From the NCBI GenBank assembly GCA_963745675.1, contig CAVUYM010000018.1, forward strand, positions 124,001 through 188,000: DNA of 64,000 nt. The letters run 5' to 3'. Made by a program: the position numbers and the translations under genes. The DNA comes from JAUIIK01 sp963745675. Lineage in GTDB: Bacteria > Chloroflexota > Chloroflexia > Thermomicrobiales > CFX8. The notes below the pieces were generated by a model that did not search any database, was not told the origin of the DNA, and worked only from the letters and a program-made list of their open reading frames with translations. Below are positions 1 through 9,046 of the stretch, one piece after another (positions within the stretch are counted from its first letter, which is position 1; every line of letters begins with the position of its first letter).

Positions 1-1254
1 CCGGCGTGGAATTGCGCTTCGGCTGGCGGCTGGACGCGTTCGAGGACCGGGGAGACCGGGTCACCGCGACGATCGTCGACACGGCGTCCGGCGCGACGGA
101 GACGTTGGACGTCGGCTACCTCGCCGGTTGCGACGGGGGGCGCAGCACGATCCGCCGGCGCCTCGGCATTCAGCTCACAGGGCGCGGCGAGCTCGGCCAG
201 TTCGTCAGCATCCATTTCCGGTCCGAGGCGTTCGGCCGCCGTCACGCGTCGGGGCGGGCGACCTTGTACTGGGCGCTCAACGGCGACTCGAACGGATGCT
301 TCATCGCCATCGACGGCAAGGACCATTTCACCTTCCAACGCGAGCTGGGCGATCACGAAGACGCCGCGTCGATCGATGCGCAGGCGGCGATCGACCAGGC
401 CTTCGGCGAAGCGCTGCCGTGCGAGATCCTGTCGGTCCAGCCGTGGACCGCGCAGCAACTCGTCGCGGAGACCTATCAGCGCGGCCGCGTTTTCCTCGCC
501 GGCGACGCCGCCCATCTGTTCGTGCCGACCGGCGGGTTCGGCATGAACACCGGGATCGGCGACGCGATCGACCTCGGCTGGAAGCTCGCGGCGACGGTCG
601 ACGGGTGGGGCGGGCCGGCCCTGCTCCGGTCCTACACGGCCGAGCGCCGGCCGATCGGCGTGCGCAACACGATCGAGGCGGCGGACAATTACGAGAAGAT
701 CAAGCCGGCCTTTGCCCTGGGCAAGGACGCCGAATTCGGCCGGCCCGGTCGGCGCTCGCGTGCGCGAAACGCTTGCCGCCGAGCTCGCCACCGGGCGCAA
801 GCATTTCGCCGCGATGGGCATCCACCTCGGCTACCGCTACGAGGACTCGCCGGTCGTCGTCCCGGACGGATCGCCGCCGACGCCCGACGATCCCCAGCGT
901 TACGTCCCGACCGCGCGGCCGGGGTCGCGCGCGCCGCACGTCTGGCTCGACGACGGCCGCTCCATCCTCGACCTGTTCGGCCACGGCTTCGTCCTGCTCC
1001 GCCTCGGCGCGCCCGATCTCGCGGTCGACGGCCTGGTGCGGGCCGCGTCGGATGCCGGGCTGCCGCTGCAGGTCGTCGACCTCGGCGACCCCAGGATCGC
1101 GGAGCTCTACGCCGCCGCCCTCGTCCTGGTGCGTCCCGACGGCCACGTGGCGTGGCGCGGCGGCCAGGCCCCGGCGGACCCGGCGGCAATCCTCGGCATT
1201 GTCACGGGCCGACACGCACAGAGTGTGGAGCCGCCCACGGCCGTCATGGCTTGA
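1..1254 (+). CDS. FAD-dependent phenol-type monooxygenase, 5'-partial and frameshifted
   Basis: This is the C-terminal two thirds of a class A flavin monooxygenase (PheA/TfdB/MhpA type), which hydroxylates phenolic rings using NAD(P)H and O2. The N-terminal GxGxxG FAD motif lies outside the window. Visible are the second FAD motif region (CDGGRSTIR), the conserved GDAAHLFVPTGGFGMNTGIGD block, and the thioredoxin-like C-terminal domain (RPGSRAPHVWLDDGRSILDLFG). The reading frame changes at 732-737 (GAATTC). Removing one T gives D-A-E-S-A-G-P-V-G-A and a continuous protein ending at the TGA at 1252-1254. The gene sits 68 nt before a SnoaL-like gene, probably in the same operon. Two paralogues lie at 25184-26834 and 34590-36291. 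The family assignment is firm, but the substrate is not known. Confidence 0.85.
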
Positions 1255-1322
1255 AGCGATATCGAGGCAATGCCGCCTCCAATCCCGGCGACAGCTCGCC
1301 GACCAACCAGAAAGGTGACGGC

Positions 1323-1940
1323 ATGACCGGCTCCGACGACACCGTCAGCCTGCACGAGGTGACCATCCCGCTGGTGCGCCAGCGCTGGGCCTTCGCCCGC
1401 GACAACGGCGAATGGGACCGCCTGCGCGACTGCTTCGAGCCGGACGCGGATATCGACATCTCGTGGTTTCGCGGCGGCATCGAGGACTTCATCGACGGCT
1501 CCCGCCGGTCGCTCGCGGCGCGTCGCGACGGAGAGACGTCGAAGCACTGGATCGGCAAGTCGCGCTGCTGGGTGCGCGGCGACAAGGCCGTCGTCCAGAC
1601 CGACGCAGTGGTCATGTCCAGGGGGTACTTGGATGATCACCTCTTCGATTTCCTGTCCTACGGTCAGGCGCACGACCGGATGGTCTTCCGCGAGGGACGG
1701 TGGCGGATCGTCAAGTGGAACGGCGTATACGAGAAGGACCGGATGGACGCCGTCCATCCGCATCTGGTTCCCGCGGACTTCTACCGGTCGCTCGACGTCT
1801 CGGACTATCCGGCGTCCTGCGCCTTCCTGTGCCTGCGGCTGGCGCGCCGCGGCCATACCATCAGCCGATCGATCATCTCGGCCGGGTCGCCGGAGGAAGA
1901 CGCCTTGATCGCCGCCAGCCGGGCCTGGCTGGAAGAATAG
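1323..1940 (+). CDS. SnoaL/NTF2-like fold protein
   Basis: The protein has 205 residues and starts at an ATG preceded by a purine-rich AGAAAGGTGACGGC stretch. Its first 140 residues fit the SnoaL-like (NTF2 fold) family: an N-terminal helix with LVRQRWAFARDNGEWDRLRDCF, then WRIVKWNGVYEKDRMD. Members include ring-hydroxylating dioxygenase beta-like, dehydratase and cyclase-like proteins of aromatic and polyketide pathways. It directly follows the flavin monooxygenase and is probably co-transcribed with it, which suggests a role in handling the hydroxylated product. No catalytic residues can be assigned with confidence. A smaller relative of the same fold is encoded at 21331-21756. Confidence 0.7.
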   Translation: MTGSDDTVSLHEVTIPLVRQRWAFARDNGEWDRLRDCFEPDADIDISWFRGGIEDFIDGSRRSLAARRDGETSKHWIGKSRCWVRGDKAVVQTDAVVMSRGYLDDHLFDFLSYGQAHDRMVFREGRWRIVKWNGVYEKDRMDAVHPHLVPADFYRSLDVSDYPASCAFLCLRLARRGHTISRSIISAGSPEEDALIAASRAWLEE

Positions 1941-1942
1941 CG

Positions 1943-1958
1943 GCGCGGGCGCCCGCGC
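1943..1958. terminator. GC-rich perfect palindrome between convergent genes
   Basis: GCGCGGGC at 1943-1950 is followed immediately by its complement GCCCGCGC at 1951-1958. It lies 2 nt after the SnoaL-like stop and ahead of the convergent sulfatase end at 2052. It could act as a weak bidirectional terminator, but no T-run follows and there is no unpaired loop, so this is tentative. Confidence 0.25.
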
Positions 1959-2051
1959 GAGGAGCGGGACCGTAGGCGACCGGCGGCCGTCAACCTCGCG
2001 TGACACCCGAGCCCGTGCCCCCCATGAGCGGACGCCGAGACGGCGCCTGGC

Positions 2052-3650
2052 TCAAGCCTCTCCGGTGGCCCTCGGCGCGTTGTCCTGGAGGGCGATGGTG
2101 GCGCGGAGCATGCGCTCGGTGAGCTCGGCCCGTGTGGTGGCGTGGGCGGGGTCGTCCCACAGGTTGGCGCGCTCGTGGGGGTCGTTTGCGAGATCGTAGA
2201 GCTCGCCCCAGGGCACACCCGACCAATAGGTCAGCCGCCAGCGGGCGTCGATGAAGCTGCGGATCCGCACCGGCTCGGTGAAGCCGAGATAGGGGCGCTG
2301 GGTGGTCTGCTCGACGATCACCCCGTCATGGGCGCTCTCGCCGCCGGTCAGCAGCGGGCCGAGGTCCTGACCCTGGCAGCCGTTGAACGGCGCGATGCCG
2401 GCGCGGACCAGCACCGAGCGCGCGATGTCCAGGCTGCTCGCCAGCGCGTCGCTGGTCGCGCCGCCGTCGAGCGCCGGGTCGGCCCACACGAACGGCACCT
2501 TGATCAGGCCCTGGTAGTGCAGCGGTCCCTTGAGCATCAGGCCGTGGTCGCCCATCCAGTCGCCATGGTCGCTGGTGAAGATCACCACCGTGTTCTCGGC
2601 GAGGCCGAGCCGCTCGAGCGTCGCCAGGATCCGGCCGACCGCATCGTCGATGAACGCGATCATGCCGTAGGTCAGCGCCATGCAGGTGCGCGCTTCCTCC
2701 TCGGTCACCGCGAAGGGGCGGACGAAGCTGCGGTCGGCGGTACCGGCGGCCTGCTCGTCATAGAGCGCCTGGAGCGGCGGGATCGGGTCGTTGGAGCGGG
2801 CGTGGAACGATTCCGGCAGCTCGACGTCGGCCGGGTCGTACATGTCCCAGTACTTGCCCGGCGGCGTGAACGGATGGTGCGGGTCGGGGAAGGAGCACTG
2901 CAGGAAGAAGGGCTTGTCCGGGGTCTCCCGGGCGAAAGCCTCGAGGCAGGCCTCGGTCCGCTCGGCGATGTAGGCGGTCGGGTAGAGCTCCTCGGGGACC
3001 GCGGGCTTGCGGGCCTGGGGGGCGGGCCGGTCGGGGCTGGTGGTCGAGCCGTGCGGACCCCAGTTGCGCGCGGCCTCCGGGTCGCGCTCGGCCAGCCAGT
3101 TGAGATAGTGGCCCTGGACCTGGTCGCCGTGCCAGGTGCACAGCTCGACATGGTCGAAGCCGTAGAAGCCGGCGTCGAAGCCGCTCAGGCCCTGGGTGCT
3201 CCAGTCGGCCGGCTGCTCGAGGTCGTAGGCCGGTCCGGACCGTTCCCCGTGGAAGGCGTCACCGAAGCCGGGCGGCGGCGGGTCGAGGCCGTCGGGGGTG
3301 GTGATCTGGAACGAGGCCGGCAGCCCGGTCATGTTCTGGAGGTGGGCCTTGCCGACCAGGGCGGTGCGGTAGCCGGTGGCCTTGAGCACGTCGACGAAGG
3401 TGGTGTGCTCGCGCGACAGGGCGATGCCGTTGTGGCGGACGCCGTGCAGGCTGGGCATCCGGCCGGTCATGATGGTCGCCCGGTTGGGCATGCAGATCGG
3501 GTCGACGACGTGGAAGCGGGTGAATCGCGTGCCCCGTTCCGCCAGGGCGTCGATATGCGGCGTCCGCAGCACGCGATTGCCCGCGCAGCTCAGGTGGTCC
3601 GCGCGCTGCTGGTCCGTGATGATGAAGAGGAAGTTCGGGGATGACGTCAT
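2052..3650 (-). CDS. sulfatase (alkaline phosphatase superfamily, arylsulfatase/choline-sulfatase-like)
   Basis: This 532-residue type I sulfatase hydrolyses sulfate esters. The N-terminus NFLFIITDQQRADHL carries the metal-binding Asp of the family. The signature C-M-P-N-R, with the cysteine at residue 53 that is converted to formylglycine, is followed by ATIMTGRMPS. The later ITDHGDWMGDH-like segment (FTSDHGDWMGDHGL) carries the second metal site. No signal peptide is apparent, so it probably acts in the cytoplasm on imported substrate. The ATG at 3650 is chosen because the protein begins at the first beta strand there; an upstream in-frame start at 3692 would only add a low-complexity leader. 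It shares its whole architecture with the sulfatase at 23569-25170. No formylglycine-generating enzyme gene is in the window. The exact substrate is unknown. Confidence 0.88.
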   Translation of the reverse strand: MTSSPNFLFIITDQQRADHLSCAGNRVLRTPHIDALAERGTRFTRFHVVDPICMPNRATIMTGRMPSLHGVRHNGIALSREHTTFVDVLKATGYRTALVGKAHLQNMTGLPASFQITTPDGLDPPPPGFGDAFHGERSGPAYDLEQPADWSTQGLSGFDAGFYGFDHVELCTWHGDQVQGHYLNWLAERDPEAARNWGPHGSTTSPDRPAPQARKPAVPEELYPTAYIAERTEACLEAFARETPDKPFFLQCSFPDPHHPFTPPGKYWDMYDPADVELPESFHARSNDPIPPLQALYDEQAAGTADRSFVRPFAVTEEEARTCMALTYGMIAFIDDAVGRILATLERLGLAENTVVIFTSDHGDWMGDHGLMLKGPLHYQGLIKVPFVWADPALDGGATSDALASSLDIARSVLVRAGIAPFNGCQGQDLGPLLTGGESAHDGVIVEQTTQRPYLGFTEPVRIRSFIDARWRLTYWSGVPWGELYDLANDPHERANLWDDPAHATTRAELTERMLRATIALQDNAPRATGEA

Positions 3651-3746
3651 CGATCTCGTGTTTTCATTGGTCGGAGGGGGCGGCCGGCACACATTACATC
3701 GTCACCCGGCCGGTCGATCGGGCGGTGCTGCACGTTCTTCCGGGAA

Positions 3747-4572
3747 TTATGCCATCGACGGGGCCTTGTCGGACTGGGTTTCGAGATAGTCCCGCAATAC
3801 GGGCCACGACTTCTTGCCTTCGGCGCTGACGAAGTCGCGATACGCGTCCGTGATGTCGGTCGCGACTTCCTCGGTGAAGGACGGGCGCGTCTTGATCGCG
3901 TCCCACCATCGCGCCGCGTTCGGATAGCCGTCGGTCCACAGCGACCCCATCTCCAGCAGATCGAGGCGGAGCAGGAACGGGGTCAGCGCGGCGTCGGCGA
4001 GCGTGTAGCGGTCGCCGCAGACGAAGTCGTTCTCCGCGACGGCGCGGTCGATCCGGGCCAGCATGGCGTCGAGCACGGTGATGGCGGTCTGCGCCTCCGC
4101 CGAGGCCGGGCCTTCCATGAGCACGTTGCGACGGCGGGCGCGGTCGGCCTCGTTGACGACGTTGGACAGATAGGCGTCGATCTCCGCGTCCGTCTGGTAA
4201 CGCGCGCGAATGCGGGCCCGCATCGAGGTGGCGTAGGTGAGGTTGCCGAGCGCCGGGAAGTACCGCTCGTCGATCAGCTTCATCCACATCGCCATGCCGG
4301 CCCTGCCCAGCGCCGTGTCGGGGCTCAGCGGCGGGCCGTCGAAGGCGTCGTCGGTGTAGGTCATGATGATCGTCGAATTCGATCAGCACGTGGCCGTCGT
4401 GGACCATGGTCGGGACCACGCCGTTCGGGTTGAGCGCCCGGTATTCCGGCGTGTTGAGGTCGCCCCGGTCCCGGTCCAGGATCCGGCGCGTGTAGTCGAC
4501 CTGCTTCTCGTACAGCGCCAGTCGCACCTTCACGCCGCAGGTCGCATGGGGGAAATAGTAAAGTTCGAGCAT
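3747..4572 (-). CDS. glutathione S-transferase family protein, frameshifted
   Basis: The N-terminal thioredoxin-like domain reads MLELYYFPHATCGVKVRLAL, with the PNGVVPTMVHDG cis-proline region. The all-alpha C-terminal domain follows (VCGDRYTLADAALTPFLLRL). The frame changes at 4375-4380: removing one base from GAATTC restores V-L-I-E-S-T-I-I-M-T-Y-T-D-D-A-F, the canonical glutathione-binding ES motif and following helix. The corrected protein is about 274 residues, somewhat longer than the usual 200-230, because of a C-terminal extension. In aromatic pathways such enzymes remove halides, open rings or isomerise maleyl intermediates using glutathione. It lies between the sulfatase and a molybdenum hydroxylase gene on the same strand, with which it may be co-transcribed. 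Confidence 0.82.
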
Positions 4573-4634
4573 CGTTTCCCTCCCGAAGGACGCTTTGGAG
4601 GACCGCTCCATGCGTCCGGGTTGTCGTTCAGTCG

Positions 4635-6997
4635 TCAGGCGTTCGGCCGCGGCGCGGCCGCCGAAAGCGCGCGCCAGACCCGCTCCGGCGTCGCCGGCAT
4701 GTCGATCGGCCTGGCGCCGTGCCGGACCAGCGCGTCGGCGACGGCGTTGACGATGGCCGGCAGCGCGCCGGTCACGCCGGCCTCGCCGCAGCCCTTGACG
4801 CCCAGGACGTTGGTCGTCGCCGGCACAGGATGGAATGCCAGGTCGAAGGCGGGGACGTCGTCGGCCCGCGGCAGGCCGTAGTCCATGAAGGAGCCGGTCA
4901 GCGGCTGTCCGTCGTCGTCATAGACCACGGTCTCGATGATCGCCTGGCCGACCGCCTGGGCAATGCCGCCGTGAACCTGGCCCTCGACCAGCATCGGATT
5001 GACGAGGGTGCCGAAGTCGTCGACGACGGCATAGCGGTCGACCGTTACCGTCCCCGTCGCCGGATCGATCTCGACCTCGCAGACATGGCAGCCGTTCGGG
5101 AAGGCCGACGGCGGAGTCTCGACCACCAATTCGCTGTCGAGCGACTGCGGCAGCACCTTCCGGCAGCCCGCCGTCGCAGCGTTCGCGCCGCGATCTCGGC
5201 GAGGCTTATGGCGCGGTCGGTTCCGGCGACCCGAAAGGCGCCAGCGCCGAATTCGACGTCCTCCGCGGCGGCCTCCAGCAGGTGGCTTGCCAGCATCCGG
5301 CCCTTGGCGATGACCTGGTCGGCGGCTTCCAGCAACGCCGTGCCGCTGGCCATCAGCGAGCGCGAGCCGCCGGTGCCGCCGCCGTGGAGAAGCTGCGCGC
5401 TGTCGCCCTGGACCAGGTCGATCCGGTCGAAGGGGACGCCGAGCCTGTCGGCGACGACCTGGGCGAAGGCGGCGTGGTGGCCCTGGCCGAAATTCTTGGT
5501 GCCGGTGACGATGGTGACCGCGCCGTCCGGGCCGAAGCGCAGCCCGCCCATCTCCTTGCCGACGGGGGCGGTGACCTCGAGGTAGAGCGAGACGCCCCGG
5601 CCGCGCAGCCGGCCCTGCTCTTCCGTCTCCATGCGCCGAGCGTCGAAGCCCGACCAGTCGGCCAGGTCGAGCGCCTGGTCGAGGACCGCTTCGAAGGCGC
5701 CGCTGTCGTAGGTGAGGCCGGACGCGGCCGTGTAGGGCAGGTCTTGCGGTGCGATCACGTTGAGGCGGCGGAGCTCGATCGGATCGCGCCCCGTTTCCCG
5801 CGCCGCCTCGTCGATCAGCCGCTCCCGGATGTAGACGCCTTCCGGGCGGCCGGCGCCGCGGTAGGGGCCGATCGGCGTCGTATTGGTGAACACGCAGCGG
5901 ACCTCGACCCGCAGCAGCGGGGTCGTATAGGGGCCCGGCAGGTTCTTGAGGATGTTGACGCTCTGGATGTGCGGGCCCATCGGGGTCAGCCACGCGCCCA
6001 TGTTGCCGACAGAGCGGACGCGCATGGCGAGGAAGCGGCCTTCCGCGTCGAGGGCCAGTTCGGCGGTGACGACGGAATCGCGGCCGTGATTGTCGGCGAC
6101 GAAACTGTCGGACCGGTCGTCGCGCCACTTGACCGGCCGGCCCAGCACGCGGGCGGCGTGGAGCAGCAGCGCATACTCGGGGTAGGGCGGTCCCTTCATG
6201 CCGAAGGAGCCGCCGACGTCGTTGGCCAGCACCCGCACCCGTTTCGGATCGATGCCGAGCAATTCGGCCAGTCCGCGGCTGATCGCGAAGACACCCTGGC
6301 AGCCGAGCCTCAAGGTGAACGCGCCGTCGGCCGGATCGAAGGCGGCGACCGCCGCGCGCGGTTCGAGCGGGGAGGCGGTCACGCGATTGTTCGTCAGCTC
6401 GATGCGGGTGACGTGGTCGGCGCCGGCGAACGCTTCGTCAACCGCGGCATCGTCGCCATACGCCCAGTCGAGCGCCGTGTTCGCCGGGACGTCGGCGTGT
6501 ATCCGTTCCGCGCCCGACGCCGCGGCGTCTTCGAGCCGCACGACGGTTGCGAGCGGAGCGAGATCGAGCTCGACAGCCTCGGCCGCGTCGCGCGCCTGGG
6601 CGAGCGTCTCCGCCACCACGAAGGCGACGCCCTCGCCGACGTAGCGGACCCGGTCCGTCGCCAGGATCGGCCGCTCGGGCGCCAGCAGCGGCGATTCGTC
6701 CCGGTTCTTCAAGGGCAGCTTGCAGCGAAACCCACCATAGCCGGCGTCGGACAGGTCGGCGCCGGTATAGACCGCGAGCACGCCGGGCATGCCCCGCGCC
6801 GCGTCAACATGCAGATGCACGATCTGGGCATGCGCGACGGTCGAGCGCAGGACCACGCCCCAAGCCTGGTCCGGCAGGCTGACGTCGTCGCTATACGTCC
6901 CGTGGCCGGTGACCAGGCGCCGGTCTTCGGGGCGCGGCGCCGAATCGCCGATCCCGTAGGTTGCCGTTGAGTGCGAATGTGCGTCGTCGGGGGCCAT
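4635..6997 (-). CDS. xanthine dehydrogenase family molybdopterin-binding large subunit (CoxL-like), frameshifted
   Basis: This is a roughly 787-residue large subunit of a molybdenum hydroxylase (aldehyde, CO or N-heterocycle type). Visible are the N-terminal a/b hammerhead domain (RRLVTGHGTYSDDV), the molybdopterin-binding segments VGGSFGMKG and GPYRGAGRPEG, FGQGHHAAFAQVVADRLG, and the C-terminal KGCGEAGVTGALPAIVNAV containing the catalytic glutamate. The reading frame changes between about 5165 and 5200, after ISLAEIAARTL and before CRKVLPQSLDSELVVE; the total length is consistent with one missing base. The medium FAD subunit and small 2Fe-2S subunit normally encoded alongside are absent here, so electron transfer partners must be elsewhere. 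The loop sequence is not the CO dehydrogenase AYXCSFR motif, so CO is unlikely. The substrate is unknown. Confidence 0.85.
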
Positions 6998-7235
6998 GAC
7001 GAGCCGATATGAGGGAGCCGCCGGACCGGTGCGGGTCGGGCACCGTCCGGCCCGGATCGTATTGGTTCGCTCTATCGAGAGGTAATATAATTATGTTTTC
7101 GGGATATAGTCGGATTGTTATAGCGCGGTGCGTGGGACGCGCTCCCGGTGCGCCCGCAACAAGCCGGGGCACGGTGCGCCGCCCGGGTCGACGGACGTCG
7201 GGTGTCTCGCGGCGATCGTCGCCGTGCTCGCTGGG
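6998..7235 (-). promoter_or_regulatory. AT-rich upstream region of the molybdenum hydroxylase gene
   Basis: This 238-nt gap lies between the LysR stop and the hydroxylase start on the same strand. Its segment 7075-7125 is strikingly AT-rich (TATAATTAT, GGATATAGT, TTATAG) compared with the surrounding very GC-rich DNA, as expected of a promoter reading left. No exact copy of the ATATCA/TGATAT pair found upstream of the LysR gene occurs here. Confidence 0.35.
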
Positions 7236-8177
7236 TCAGGCGGCCTGGTCGGCGCCGCCGTCGGTCCGCACGCCGGCCTTGGCGAAGGCGTTGCGGGCCG
7301 AGGTGATGAAGTCGGCGGCGGCGGGCGAGAGGGGAATGCCGGCGAGCCGGATGATGCCGATCGGCCGATCGTCCTGCCCCCAGGGGATCGGCAGGGCGTA
7401 GATGCGCTTGGCGTGGATTTCCTTGAGCACGTGGTGCCGCTGGAAGACCGACAGGAAGTCGGACTGGAGGACCATCGAGCGGCGGCCGGGGATCTCCTCG
7501 AATTCGATATCGACCTTTGGCGGCTCGATGGCGTGCGAGCGGAAGAAGGCCTCGACCCGGCGGCGCGACGTGGCGCCCTTCGCCCCCAGCACCCAATTCA
7601 TCTCCGCCAGCTCCGCCAGCGACGTCTTCTTGCAACCATAGAGCCGATTGGCCCGGCCACAGAAGATCGCCAGCTCCTCGTAATAGATCACTTCCTCGGC
7701 GTATCCCTGGCCGAGGGGCTCGGGCGGCAGCGGACCGAGGATCATGTCGAGCTCTCCCAGGGTCAGCGGCTCCAGCAACTGTTCCCGTGTGCCGGCCACG
7801 CAGCGGACCCGGATACGCGGGCGCAGCGCGATCAGCCTGAGGATCGCCTCGATCAGCTGGTCGATCGGGTGCACCGTCACGATGCCGATCGCGATCGGCG
7901 TGTTTTCTTCCGCCTTCGCATCGACGATTTCCCGTTCGGCATGGTGCAGCTCCGCCCGGATCGCCCGGGCGTGCGCGATCAGGCGTTCGCCGTCCGGCGT
8001 CAGGGTCACGCCGCGCGTGCCCCGGTCGAAGATCCGGACGCCGATCGACGCCTCGAAGTCGCTGATCGTCCGCGACAGCGAGGGCTGCGCGACATTGAGG
8101 GCGTGCGCCGCCCTGCTGACGCTGCCGTGCTCGGCGACCTCGAGGACCACGATCAGCTTCTTGGGATCCATAGCCAT
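7236..8177 (-). CDS. LysR-family transcriptional regulator
   Basis: The protein has 313 residues, the usual LTTR length. The N-terminal winged HTH reads AEHGSVSRAAHALNVAQPSLSRTISDFEASIGVRIFDR, followed by the effector-binding periplasmic-binding-protein-like domain (PIAIGIVTVHPIDQLIEAILRL; FRSHAIEPPKVDIEFEEI). An alternative ATG two codons downstream (8171) is equally possible. It is divergent from the VOC gene and athLS operon at 8305 and lies directly upstream of the molybdenum hydroxylase gene. It therefore probably controls one or both in response to an aromatic effector. A T-N11-A type inverted repeat is present just upstream (8190-8212). Confidence 0.93.
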   Translation of the reverse strand: MAMDPKKLIVVLEVAEHGSVSRAAHALNVAQPSLSRTISDFEASIGVRIFDRGTRGVTLTPDGERLIAHARAIRAELHHAEREIVDAKAEENTPIAIGIVTVHPIDQLIEAILRLIALRPRIRVRCVAGTREQLLEPLTLGELDMILGPLPPEPLGQGYAEEVIYYEELAIFCGRANRLYGCKKTSLAELAEMNWVLGAKGATSRRRVEAFFRSHAIEPPKVDIEFEEIPGRRSMVLQSDFLSVFQRHHVLKEIHAKRIYALPIPWGQDDRPIGIIRLAGIPLSPAAADFITSARNAFAKAGVRTDGGADQAA

Positions 8178-8212
8178 ATCACTATCGTCATATCAGTATC
8201 GCGAGATGATAT
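8176..8212. promoter_or_regulatory. putative LysR operator: ATATCA direct and inverted repeats
   Basis: ATATCA occurs at 8176-8181 and 8190-8195. The second copy pairs with its inverted copy TGATAT at 8207-8212 across exactly 11 nt, the classic T-N11-A spacing of LTTR boxes. The site lies at the 5' end of the LysR gene in the divergent promoter region with the VOC gene. The surrounding 60 nt are AT-rich. Confidence 0.5.
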
Positions 8213-8304
8213 TTCATTTCTATATCGAGCGCTGATAATTTTCACGTGTAGTTCGTCCTAAAAAAACGGCGCGCCAGTTCGGGCCACTCAGGGAGGGTGC
8301 GGTC

Positions 8305-9006
8305 ATGGAGACCGATTTTCATCGCGTTCGTGACGACGCCGAGGAATACAAGAGCCTCGAGCTGCCGAGCTACGTGCCGGACGTCATCCACGACAAGGAC
8401 CGGACCGAGACCGCCCGCGTTCCCGACCCCACCGAGACCGTTTCCCCGGCCTTCCTCGCGCACATCGTGCTGGTGACCAGGCGCCTGCCCGAGATGAAAC
8501 AGTGGTACCGCACCGTCCTGGGCGCCGGGTCGATGTTCGAATCGGAAAAGATGATCTTCCTCACCTTCAACGAGGATCATCATCAGGTCGCGATCTTCGG
8601 CCACGACACCATCGAGGCGGACAAGGACGTCGAGCCGACGGTGTGCGGGCTCCACCACGTCGCCTTCACCTACGCGATGCTGGGCGATCTGATCCACACC
8701 TACAAGCGGCTGAAGGCCGAGGGCATCCTGCCGATGCGCACCATCAACCACGGCACGACCCTCTCGAACTACTATCTCGACCCGGACAACAACCGGATCG
8801 AGCTGCAGTGCGACACGTTTCCCAACAAGGAAGAGCTCAACAAGTACCTCTCTTCCCGCGCCTTCAATCGCAACCCGATCGGCGTGCTGCTCGACTTCGA
8901 AGAGGTCGTCGAGCGCTTCGACCGCGGTGACGATCCCTGGGAGATCTGCTCGCCCTACCTGATGCACCACGGCCAGGAGGATGAAGACGGCAAGCCGACG
9001 GTCTAG
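8305..9006 (+). CDS. VOC-superfamily protein, extradiol dioxygenase-like
   Basis: This 233-residue vicinal-oxygen-chelate fold protein starts at an ATG with a GGGAGGG ribosome binding site. Candidate metal ligands are His53 (AHIVLV), a histidine in GLHHVAF, and the glutamate of NRIELQ, the 2-His-1-carboxylate set of type I extradiol dioxygenases and related lyases. A conserved C-terminal block FNRNPIGVLLDFEE is shared with the VOC protein at 20578-21312, showing that they are paralogues. It is the first gene of the rightward cluster containing the transhydroxylase genes and is divergent from LysR. Cleavage of a polyhydroxylated ring is the most likely activity, but isomerase or lyase roles cannot be excluded. 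Confidence 0.8.
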   Translation: METDFHRVRDDAEEYKSLELPSYVPDVIHDKDRTETARVPDPTETVSPAFLAHIVLVTRRLPEMKQWYRTVLGAGSMFESEKMIFLTFNEDHHQVAIFGHDTIEADKDVEPTVCGLHHVAFTYAMLGDLIHTYKRLKAEGILPMRTINHGTTLSNYYLDPDNNRIELQCDTFPNKEELNKYLSSRAFNRNPIGVLLDFEEVVERFDRGDDPWEICSPYLMHHGQEDEDGKPTV

Positions 9007-9046
9007 CGCCGTCGTCCCCCGTTTTCACCCGATCCGGCCGCTCGCC

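Noticed and set aside
6..1940. Single fused monooxygenase-SnoaL protein
   Set aside because: The open frame only joins the two because of the frameshift near 735; the corrected monooxygenase has its own stop at 1254 and the SnoaL gene its own start.
5282..6970. Long antisense open frames opposite most genes (for example here, opposite the molybdenum hydroxylase)
   Set aside because: High GC content leaves the complementary frames open; they show no family motifs and have low-complexity composition.
4635..6997. Aerobic CO dehydrogenase large subunit
   Set aside because: The CoxL active-site loop typical of form I enzymes was not seen and partner subunit genes are missing.
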